Below are positions 1-5,194 of a DNA stretch of 6,231 nucleotides, in pieces (positions within the stretch are counted from its first letter, which is position 1; every line of letters begins with the position of its first letter). The stretch comes from Actinomycetota bacterium (lineage in GTDB: Bacteria > Actinomycetota > CADDZG01 > WHSQ01), in NCBI GenBank assembly GCA_013695055.1, contig JACDBF010000302.1:1-6231 (forward strand). Direction: 5' to 3'. A program made the position numbers and the translations under genes. Under the pieces are notes generated by a model. The model was not told the DNA's origin. It ran no database searches and saw only the letters and a program-made list of their open reading frames with translations.

Positions 1-128
1 CACATCTGCGCGACCGTTTGCATCCAGGTACCACTGAAGGACACGATCTGGCCTAAGAAATAGAGCCTGTAGTTGCGTATGCGCAGCGCCCGGAAGGTGC
101 GCCGTGTAGCGATTGCAAGTGCGGTCAT
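1..128 (-). CDS. MFS transporter, N-terminal fragment (runs off left edge)
   Basis: Reading the minus strand from an ATG at 128 gives 42 codons without a stop, up to the window edge. The peptide begins MTALAIATRRTFRALRIRNY and continues into RLYFLGQIVSFSGTWMQTVA. This is the characteristic start of the EntS/MFS_3-type major facilitator transporters: a short basic N-terminus with FRALRxRNYRLYF, then the first membrane helix with G(Q)xVSxxGTWMQ. Characterised members export siderophores or drugs by proton antiport across the inner membrane. The start overlaps the stop of the upstream marR gene as ATGA (128-125), so the two are translationally coupled. A purine-rich GGAAGAAG stretch at the end of marR can serve as ribosome binding site. 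MarR control of such an exporter is a common arrangement. The substrate cannot be told from 42 residues. The family call is fairly secure because the motif is distinctive, but about 90% of the gene is missing. Confidence -1.
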   Translation of the reverse strand, partial: MTALAIATRRTFRALRIRNYRLYFLGQIVSFSGTWMQTVAQM

Positions 129-577
129 TGGTCATCTTCTTCCAAGAGCTGTTCGATTACTTCTACCGCCGCTCGAAGGGTCTCTACCTGAGTCGCATCG
201 AGCCGGCGCAACCGGGCCGCGAGATACAGGTCCTTGCGGCTGCGGTTTCTCTTAACGAGCTCACGCCCGGCGCGCGTTAGAGACACGTGCGCCACCCTGC
301 GGTCGGCGTCATCGACGTCGCGCGCTACCAATCCGTCCTCTTCCAACCGCGACACGACCCGCGTCATCGTCGGAGGCCTGACGCGCTCCAGGGCCGCCAG
401 CTCTCCGAGCGTCATGGGGCCCGCGATCTCGACCACCGACAGCGCGGACAGCATGGAGGGAGTTGCGTCGGCTGTAGATTGCTGACGCAGCCTGCGGGCC
501 AGCCGCATCACGGCCAGCCGCAGTCGCGCTGCGGTCGCGGCGCGGTCGGGCGCAGGATGACTCTCGAGACGCGGCAT
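125..577 (-). CDS. MarR-family transcriptional regulator
   Basis: A 150-residue protein of normal MarR length. An N-terminal dimerisation helix (about 13-35, AATAARLRLAVMRLARRLRQ) is followed by a winged helix-turn-helix: LSVVEIAGPMTLGELAALE (46-64), a recognition helix around RPPTMTRVVSRLEEDGLV (67-84), and a wing with the family signature DDADRRVAHVSLT (89-101). A C-terminal helix pair (about 119-148) completes the dimer interface. MarR proteins act as dimers that repress nearby genes and release DNA when a small phenolic or drug-like ligand, or an oxidant, binds. There is no cysteine in the protein, so an OhrR-type thiol switch is excluded. The ATG at 577 is chosen because it gives the full first helix; no Shine-Dalgarno sequence precedes it. 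The gene overlaps the downstream MFS gene by 4 bp and lies 30 bp after the stop of the co-oriented glycosyltransferase. It probably represses itself and the exporter through the repeats at 578-607. Its ligand is unknown. Confidence -1.
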   Translation of the reverse strand: MPRLESHPAPDRAATAARLRLAVMRLARRLRQQSTADATPSMLSALSVVEIAGPMTLGELAALERVRPPTMTRVVSRLEEDGLVARDVDDADRRVAHVSLTRAGRELVKRNRSRKDLYLAARLRRLDATQVETLRAAVEVIEQLLEEDDQ

Positions 578-607
578 CTAATTAGCATTACTAACTAGCG
601 GTGCTAA
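578..607 (-). promoter_or_regulatory. Putative MarR operator: overlapping TTAG/CTAA inverted repeats
   Basis: The gap between marR and the preceding gene is strikingly AT-rich and repetitive compared with its surroundings. On the plus strand it contains the perfect 8-bp palindrome CTAATTAG (578-585), the inverted repeat TTAGCATTACTAA (582-594, arms TTAG and CTAA), a near-palindrome CTAACTAG (591-598), and a wider pair TTAGCA (582-587) with TGCTAA (602-607). Spaced TTAG/CTAA half-sites directly before the regulator's own start codon are typical of autoregulated MarR genes. On the minus strand TTAGCA (607-602), a 17-bp gap and TAATTA (584-579) could be read as -35 and -10 boxes. A start from these would, however, fall inside the first codons of marR, so the promoter itself is not assigned. 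The operator call is by position and symmetry; binding is inferred. Confidence -1.
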
Positions 608-1837
608 CTATTCCCGGAGGTCTCCGAGTTCCTGGAAAAGCGCCTCATACGCGGCCGCCACCGCGGCGGGCGAGGCGGCCCGCTCGGCGTATGCCCGGCC
701 CCCTTGCCCCATCCGGCGCGTCTCGTCGGGGGAATCGAGCATCGACTGCAACGCTTTGGTGAATGCCTCTGCGTCCTCGGGTGGGACCGCCACGCCGCCT
801 TGGGAGCGGTGGACGATCCGGGTCACCTCGCTGTCGGTGTCGACGCTTGCCAGGAGCGCGCGGCCCGACGCGAGGATCGAATAGGTCTTGGACGGAACGC
901 TCGAGCGCGCCAGGCCCCGCTTCAGAGGAACTACGTGGATGTCTGCCGCGGCCAGCACTTCGGGCAGGCGAGCGGCGGGCTGCATGTCGACGAACTTGAC
1001 GTTTGCGAGGCCGCGCGCCCGTCGTTCGAGCTCGGGCCGCGCGGCCCCCTGGCCGTTGATGACGAAAGCCAGATGCGGCTCGTGAGCCAGCGCTCCTGCG
1101 GCTTCGATGAGCAGATCGAGCGACTGCGACAACCCGACGTTGCCGGCGTACATGACGACGGTCTTGTCATCGAGGCCGAACTCCTGCCGGTACGCGTTCG
1201 CGCGCGGTGCCGGGACGATCCAGTCGGTATCGACGAAGTTGGGGATGGTCCTCACTTTGCCGGGAGACTTGGTCTTGCGCGCGACGTTGGCTCGCAGCTC
1301 GTCCGACAACACCGTCACCGCATCGGCTCGGTCGTAGCAGAAGCTCTCGAGAATGCGCGCCAGCCCAATGAGACGTTTGTCGCTAAGGACGCCCAGCTCG
1401 ACCGCGACGTCCGGATAGACGTCGTGGATGGTGAAGACGAATGGGCACGATCTTGCGCGCGCCACGGTCCACCCCGTAAGCCCGAGGGTGAGAGGAGGGG
1501 ACAAGGCCAGCACTCCGTCCGCTCTTGCGCCCTTGGCCCCCAGCAAGGCGGCGAGCGCGCTGAAGCCCGCGAAGCCGGCGGCCCGTTTGACCAGGCTCAG
1601 CTTGTCGCCGGTCGGAAACGGGTGGACTCGCGTTATCCGCCCCCACGGAGTGTCCTCGTGGCGTACCAGGCGACCGCCCCAGGGGGCCTCGATTCGGTGG
1701 TCCCGGTACCACGGATAGGCGGTGATCACCTCGATCGAGTGCGATCGTTCGGCGAGCTCGTGAACGATGCGCGTGATGATCTCGCCGGTGGGAGCGAGAT
1801 CGGGAGCGAAGTGAGGCGCCACGACGACCAGGTTCAT
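608..1837 (-). CDS. GT4 glycosyltransferase, WbuB/WcaI-like (GT-A)
   Basis: A 409-residue GT-B-fold glycosyltransferase. The N-terminal acceptor-binding domain starts with the strand and loop MNLVVVAPHFAPDLAPTGE (1-19) and contains FTIHDVYPDV (135-144). The C-terminal nucleotide-sugar domain contains IPNFVD (198-203), VMYAGNVGLSQSLDLLIEAA (228-247) and VPSKTYSILASGR (314-326). These are the landmarks of the WbuB/WcaI-like subgroup, whose characterised members transfer L-fucose or N-acetyl-L-fucosamine during O-antigen or colanic acid assembly on a lipid carrier. With fcl close by, a fucosyltransferase role is plausible but inferred. The usual EX7E pair is not present: the segment reads PSKTYSILASG where other GT4 enzymes have a glutamate. 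The ATG at 1837 is preferred over upstream starts because it opens on the first beta strand, has GGAG (1849-1846) 8 nt upstream, and forms an ATGA overlap with the stop of GT-B. It is the last gene of the three-gene operon. No signal peptide or membrane helix is seen, so it is probably cytosolic or peripheral. Confidence -1.
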   Translation of the reverse strand: MNLVVVAPHFAPDLAPTGEIITRIVHELAERSHSIEVITAYPWYRDHRIEAPWGGRLVRHEDTPWGRITRVHPFPTGDKLSLVKRAAGFAGFSALAALLGAKGARADGVLALSPPLTLGLTGWTVARARSCPFVFTIHDVYPDVAVELGVLSDKRLIGLARILESFCYDRADAVTVLSDELRANVARKTKSPGKVRTIPNFVDTDWIVPAPRANAYRQEFGLDDKTVVMYAGNVGLSQSLDLLIEAAGALAHEPHLAFVINGQGAARPELERRARGLANVKFVDMQPAARLPEVLAAADIHVVPLKRGLARSSVPSKTYSILASGRALLASVDTDSEVTRIVHRSQGGVAVPPEDAEAFTKALQSMLDSPDETRRMGQGGRAYAERAASPAAVAAAYEALFQELGDLRE

Positions 1838-2985
1838 AGGGTCGTCTCCAGCGCGTGTAGATATGCTTCTTCGAGGATCTTGGCCGAACGACCCCATCCG
1901 AACTCGCGCGCTCTCTCCGGGCCCGATTTCACATAGATCATTCTCAGGTCTTCGTCTTCCAGCATGTCGCTCATTGCTTTGGTCCATTCCTCTGAGTTGT
2001 CGGGCGACACGAGATAGCCGGCATTGCCCACCACTTCGGGGAGCGCCGTCACGTTGGAGGCGATAACGGGACAAGCCCGCGCCATCGCTTCCAATGCCGG
2101 TGCTCCGAAGCCCTCGAAACGAGAAGGAAAGGTAACGGCGATCGCCTCTTGATAGAGCGCGTCGAGATCTTCTGCGGGCACGTAGCCGAGCCGTTTTACC
2201 CGACCTTCGATCCGGCCCTTTCTGATCTCCGCGGATATGCGCTCACCCATCGCGCGCGCGACGCTCCACTCTGCGCCGGCGCGTGCGCCGGTGAAAACCA
2301 ACATCGTGTCGGGATGCACTTGCGCGAGTCGAGCGAAAGCGTCGATTAGCAACAGATGATTCTTGTGCGGATAGTTTGCCGCCGGATAAAGAAAGAACGG
2401 TCCCTCCAGCCCGTAGCGCTGGCGGACGTCGCCGGAAGTGGTCCTGGTTGGTCTGAGGGAGATCCCGTGAGGAACCACGATGACGACGCTCGGATCGATG
2501 TTCAGCCGCTCTATCACCGTCCTTCTCGTGTACTCGCTGGGCGTCAGCACGAGCCGAGCCGTTTCTGCCGACCTCGGCACCATGACCCGGAGATAGGCGA
2601 GCTTGGCCTTCGTGAAGTACTCCGGAAAGAAGAGGTATTGGAGGTCATGAATCGTCAGCAGCGGCCTCGATCGCCGGATGAAAGGAACGACGCCGCCCGC
2701 GTGGTGAACGAGATGGATCCTGCGCCTCCGGCACTGTCTTGCAAGCCACGAGTTCTCGCCGGCCACGCGAAAGGACTTCCATTGCCCGGTTACCGGCGCG
2801 TAGGCGATCTGGAAGTTCCGTTCGAGCTCCGGATGAGAAGTTTGGAGCTGGGGCAGGGCAAACAGCGTGTATTCGATGTTGGAGGTTCGCTCGGCGAGCC
2901 CGCTGAGGAGGCGGGTCATGTAGGTCTCCGACCCTCCGACGACGCCGGGCACCATCCACAGCAGATTGATCCCGACGCGTTTCAA
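1834..2985 (-). CDS. GT4 glycosyltransferase, MtfB-like (GT-B), TTG start
   Basis: A 383-residue GT-B-fold retaining glycosyltransferase. Visible elements are the N-terminal strand and glycine loop VGINLLW...VPGVVGGSETY (4-22), LLTIHDLQYLFFPEYF (109-124), the hinge strand VVPHGIS (170-176), the donor-domain start YPAANYPHKNHLLLIDAF (200-217), the strand LGYVPAEDL (266-274), and the catalytic-site motif FPSRFEGFGAPALEA with E291 and E299 in EX7E spacing. The pattern fits the MtfB-like GT4 enzymes, often mannosyl- or rhamnosyltransferases of O-antigen and exopolysaccharide loci; the actual donor is not determinable. The start is TTG at 2985-2983: it forms TTGA with the TGA stop of GT-C, has GAGGT 6 nt upstream, and is needed to keep the first beta strand; the next ATG (residue 11) would remove it. 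Its stop overlaps the ATG of GT-A. Sampled 60-base lines give 47-62% GC, lower than in fcl, so it may have been acquired separately. Confidence -1.
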   Translation of the reverse strand: MKRVGINLLWMVPGVVGGSETYMTRLLSGLAERTSNIEYTLFALPQLQTSHPELERNFQIAYAPVTGQWKSFRVAGENSWLARQCRRRRIHLVHHAGGVVPFIRRSRPLLTIHDLQYLFFPEYFTKAKLAYLRVMVPRSAETARLVLTPSEYTRRTVIERLNIDPSVVIVVPHGISLRPTRTTSGDVRQRYGLEGPFFLYPAANYPHKNHLLLIDAFARLAQVHPDTMLVFTGARAGAEWSVARAMGERISAEIRKGRIEGRVKRLGYVPAEDLDALYQEAIAVTFPSRFEGFGAPALEAMARACPVIASNVTALPEVVGNAGYLVSPDNSEEWTKAMSDMLEDEDLRMIYVKSGPERAREFGWGRSAKILEEAYLHALETTL

Positions 2986-4079
2986 GGCGCGACCTCGGCG
3001 TAAACGGATGCGACGAGGCCGGCGCTTTTTTCCCAGGTGTACTCGGCGGCGCGCACCCGTCCCGCGGCGGCGAGGCGCTCGGCGAGCTCGTGATCGTCGA
3101 GCACGGACGCTATGCCGCCGGCTATGGAGTCGGCGTCTCGCGGGTCGACCAGAATCCCGGCCCCCTCCGCCAGCTCCTCGGTCGAGGTCCCACGCGAGGT
3201 GACCACCGGCGTGCCCTGGGCCATTGCTTCGAGGACGGGGAGACCGAAGCCTTCCAGCAAGCTCGGAAAGCAGAACACCTCGGCCCCCGCGTACAGCGAC
3301 GCGAGATCGGAGGCAGGGACGAAGCCGAGCACCTTCACGCGCCCGGCCGACTTTGTCATGAGCGCATCAAGATCCTCGTTCCATCCTTTCGGCCCGGCCA
3401 AGACGAGGTCGAGGTCGCGCCCCAGTCGTGCGTGAGCGCCCAAGAGCCCCGCCAGGTTCTTGCGCGGCTCGATCGTTCCGGTCCACAGGATGTAAGGACG
3501 GTCGAGGCCATATCTTGCGCGCACGTTCGTGGTTTCCTCGGGCGTCGCGTGGACGGTCCGGGCCCCCAGCGGGACGAGACGCAGCCTCGAGCTCTCGAAG
3601 CCTGCTTCCTCACACGCCCCGCGTGTGGTTCCCGAGGAGCACATTACGAGATCAGCGTCGGACCGGGCGAGAGCCAGCCCGCGGTCGAAGAAGGCCACGC
3701 CGCGACGCGTGAACAGCTCCGGATACTCGAGCCACGCGAGGTCGTGGATGGTCACCACCAAAGGGGCACGGCGCGGTGGCACGGCGAGCGTTGTCGCATG
3801 AAGCACGTCGATGGGGCCGGCCCAGCGTTCCACGGGCGGCCACCTCAGCCGGTGCCAAGCTTCATAGAGAGCGAGCCGGGGGAGCGGCACATGGCGCATC
3901 GGGACGGGCGGCGACCACGGATCGGGGGCCGGGCCGCGGTGGGCCGCCGCCACGCCGGTGATGGCCAGCTCGGGCCGCGTCGCGAGCGCCTCGGCCAGGC
4001 GGAGAGCCGCTACCGCCGTACCCCCGGGAACGCGATGCCACGACTGCTCGAGAGTCATGGCGACGGCAAGCGGGGGCAT
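2982..4079 (-). CDS. GT4 glycosyltransferase (GT-C), first gene of the minus-strand operon
   Basis: A 365-residue GT4 enzyme, counted from the ATG at 4079. The N-terminal domain has PLAVAMTLEQSWHRVPGGTA (3-22), LHATTLAVPP (93-102) and VVTIHDLAWLEYPELFTRRG (108-127). The donor domain has VPLGA (169-173), LWTGTIEPRKNL (198-209), VLAGPKGW (226-233), VLGFVPASDLASLY (250-263) and the EX7E motif FPSLLEGFGLPVLEAMAQGTP with E276 and E284. This is the MtfB-like group, and GTxEPRKN is its hallmark. It most likely transfers a hexose or deoxyhexose from a GDP- or dTDP-sugar to a lipid-linked glycan; substrate unknown. In-frame starts also exist at 4142 (GTG) and 4133 (ATG), but they add a basic, non-conserved stretch (GRAGRRNPDERAW), whereas 4079 opens directly on the first beta strand. 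Its Shine-Dalgarno is weak (GTGGGA, about 10 nt upstream). It is clearly related to the right-edge enzyme at 5195, sharing TIEPRKNLA, AGPxGW and YTWE. Confidence -1.
   Translation of the reverse strand: MPPLAVAMTLEQSWHRVPGGTAVAALRLAEALATRPELAITGVAAAHRGPAPDPWSPPVPMRHVPLPRLALYEAWHRLRWPPVERWAGPIDVLHATTLAVPPRRAPLVVTIHDLAWLEYPELFTRRGVAFFDRGLALARSDADLVMCSSGTTRGACEEAGFESSRLRLVPLGARTVHATPEETTNVRARYGLDRPYILWTGTIEPRKNLAGLLGAHARLGRDLDLVLAGPKGWNEDLDALMTKSAGRVKVLGFVPASDLASLYAGAEVFCFPSLLEGFGLPVLEAMAQGTPVVTSRGTSTEELAEGAGILVDPRDADSIAGGIASVLDDHELAERLAAAGRVRAAEYTWEKSAGLVASVYAEVAP
2992..2996 (-). promoter_or_regulatory. Ribosome binding site for the TTG-start glycosyltransferase
   Basis: GAGGT on the minus strand sits 6 nt before the TTG at 2985, inside the last codons of the upstream glycosyltransferase gene. 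It is the evidence that decides the TTG start, which otherwise might be passed over for an internal ATG. Confidence -1.
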
Positions 4080-4164
4080 GGGCGGATGATCCCACGCCCT
4101 TTCGTCGGGGTTCCTCCGGCCGGCCCGACCCATGCTCGCCACGATGCGGGACTAACATCTCGGC
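4080..4164. promoter_or_regulatory. Divergent intergenic region between the GT operon and fcl
   Basis: These 85 bp lie between the chosen starts of the minus-strand operon and plus-strand fcl, and so should hold both promoters. If the longer forms of the minus-strand gene (starts at 4133 or 4142) were real, the gap would shrink to about 22-31 bp. Only one convincing box is seen, the plus-strand TAACAT at 4153-4158. No clear -10 for the minus strand and no palindromic operator were found. Confidence -1.
4153..4158 (+). promoter_or_regulatory. Probable -10 box (TAACAT) of a leaderless fcl transcript
   Basis: TAACAT matches the TANNNT -10 consensus of high-GC actinobacteria and ends exactly 6 nt before the GTG start at 4165. 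Standard -10 to +1 spacing therefore places transcription initiation on the G of the start codon. Consistent with this, there is no Shine-Dalgarno sequence before the GTG. No good -35 box is seen, which is common for such promoters. The box is visible in the sequence; its function is inferred. Confidence -1.
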
Positions 4165-5127
4165 GTGAGCGACTTCTGGGCCACGAAGAGGGTGCTGGTC
4201 ACCGGGGGGACGGGGTTTCTCGGGCGCGCCTTGGTGCGATTGCTCGAGCCGCTCGGCCCGGCTGCAATCGTTGCGCCGCCCAGCGCCCAATACGACCTCA
4301 CCCGGCCCGACGAGGTGGCCAAGCTGTTCGCGGACGCGGACCCCGACGCGGTCATCCATCTCGCCGCCCGGGTCGGGGGCATCGGCGCCAATCTCGAGCG
4401 TCCCGCCGAGCTCTACATCTCCAATCTCCTCATGGGGACTTTCATCATCGAAGAGGCGCGCCTTCGGGATGTCCCCAAGACCACGATCCTCGGGACGATC
4501 TGCGCCTATCCGAAGCTGACGCCCGTCCCCTTTTCGGAAGAGAACCTGTGGGACGGCTATCCCGAGGAGACGAACGCGCCCTACGGCATCGCCAAGAAGG
4601 CCTTGCTGGTGCATGCGCAGGCCAACCGCCGCCAGTACGGGCAGAACTCGATCTATCTCCTCCCGACCAACCTGTTCGGGCCGGGCGACAAGTTCCATCC
4701 CGCCGTCTCCCACGTCATCCCCGCGCTCATCAAGAAATGCGTCGAAGCCGCCGAGCGGGGGGCTTCGGAGGTCGAGGTCTGGGGGAGCGGACGGGCGACG
4801 CGCGAGTTCCTCTACGTCGACGACGCGGCTCGGGGCATTCTGCTCGCGGCCGAGCACTACGACGATGCCGAGCCGGTGAACCTCGGCTCGGGCGAGGAGG
4901 TCCCGGTCCGGGACCTCGCCGAGATGATCGCCCGGATGGTGGGTTTCGATGGAGAGCTCCGCTGGGATCCCTCCAAGCCCGACGGCCAGCCCCGGCGCCG
5001 CGTCGACGTCTCACGAGCGGAGCGGACCTTCGGCTTCAGGGCAGAGACCGGGATCGAAGAGGGCCTCGAGCGCACGATCGACTGGTACCGCTCCAATCGC
5101 GAGCAGGCCGAGGTCGCCTCCATCTAA
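4165..5127 (+). CDS. fcl: GDP-L-fucose synthase (GDP-4-keto-6-deoxy-D-mannose 3,5-epimerase-4-reductase)
   Basis: A 320-residue extended short-chain dehydrogenase, the usual length for Fcl/WcaG (E. coli 321). It epimerises GDP-4-keto-6-deoxy-D-mannose at C3 and C5, then reduces C4 with NADPH to give GDP-L-fucose, in the cytosol. The Rossmann motif is VTGGTGFLG (12-20, GxxGxxG at 14/17/20). HLAARVGGIGAN (65-76), LGTICAYPK (109-117), EETNAPYGIAKKA (134-146), NLFGPGDKFHP (169-179), SHVIPALI (182-189), WGSG (206-209) and REFLYVDD (213-220) are diagnostic of this enzyme rather than of other SDR epimerases. The active-site Tyr140 and Lys144 and the epimerase Cys113 and His183 are present; Thr111 stands where E. 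coli has catalytic Ser107, a common variant. The start is GTG at 4165 with no Shine-Dalgarno, probably leaderless. The partner gmd is not in the window. The gene ends in EVASI and its last 18 bases lie in a tandem repeat. Confidence -1.
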   Translation: MSDFWATKRVLVTGGTGFLGRALVRLLEPLGPAAIVAPPSAQYDLTRPDEVAKLFADADPDAVIHLAARVGGIGANLERPAELYISNLLMGTFIIEEARLRDVPKTTILGTICAYPKLTPVPFSEENLWDGYPEETNAPYGIAKKALLVHAQANRRQYGQNSIYLLPTNLFGPGDKFHPAVSHVIPALIKKCVEAAERGASEVEVWGSGRATREFLYVDDAARGILLAAEHYDDAEPVNLGSGEEVPVRDLAEMIARMVGFDGELRWDPSKPDGQPRRRVDVSRAERTFGFRAETGIEEGLERTIDWYRSNREQAEVASI

Positions 5128-5173
5128 CCGCCCGGCCGCCCGAGGTCGCCTCCATCTAACCGCCCGGCCGCCC
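5110..5173. repeat. Two-copy 32-bp tandem repeat spanning the fcl stop codon
   Basis: Copies at 5110-5141 and 5142-5173 are identical; matching at period 32 extends slightly further, from 5108 to 5174. Each copy begins GAGGTCGCCTCCATCTAA, so each contains the fcl C-terminal codons for EVASI and the TAA stop (5125-5127 and 5157-5159), followed by a GC-rich CGCCCGGCCGCCC tail. Because the unit is not a multiple of 3 and the first stop is intact, Fcl is unaffected. Each copy holds a small GAGG-TCG-CCTC inverted repeat, but no T-run follows, so it is not a standard terminator. It looks like a recent slippage or short tandem duplication. Confidence -1.
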
Positions 5174-5194
5174 GGCGTTGTTGAATGCGGTGCG

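Noticed and set aside
615..626. CGGAG-GT-CTCCG inverted repeat near the end of the glycosyltransferase operon, considered as a terminator
   Set aside because: The loop is too short, it lies within coding sequence, and no T-run follows in the direction of transcription.
704..1936. A 410-codon plus-strand open frame opposite the last glycosyltransferase
   Set aside because: It mirrors the antisense of a gene with clear GT4 motifs, has low-complexity composition and no recognisable domain.
1838..2074. N-terminal extension of GT-A by 79 residues
   Set aside because: The extension lies inside the conserved C-terminus of GT-B in another frame, is unlike any glycosyltransferase start, and the ATG at 1837 has a Shine-Dalgarno and an ATGA overlap.
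3862..4857. A 331-codon minus-strand open frame opposite fcl
   Set aside because: It is antisense to the conserved fcl gene and crosses the divergent intergenic region; no domain is recognisable.
3090..5159. A 689-codon open frame on the plus strand
   Set aside because: It runs antisense to a well-supported glycosyltransferase and then out of frame through fcl. Its translation is rich in Arg, Gly and Pro with no family motif, as expected of a shadow frame in GC-rich DNA. Its stop is merely the second copy of the duplicated fcl stop.
5110..5173. Tandem repeat considered as a CRISPR or attachment site
   Set aside because: There are only two contiguous copies with no spacer, no integrase or cas gene is nearby, and the unit is simply the end of fcl.
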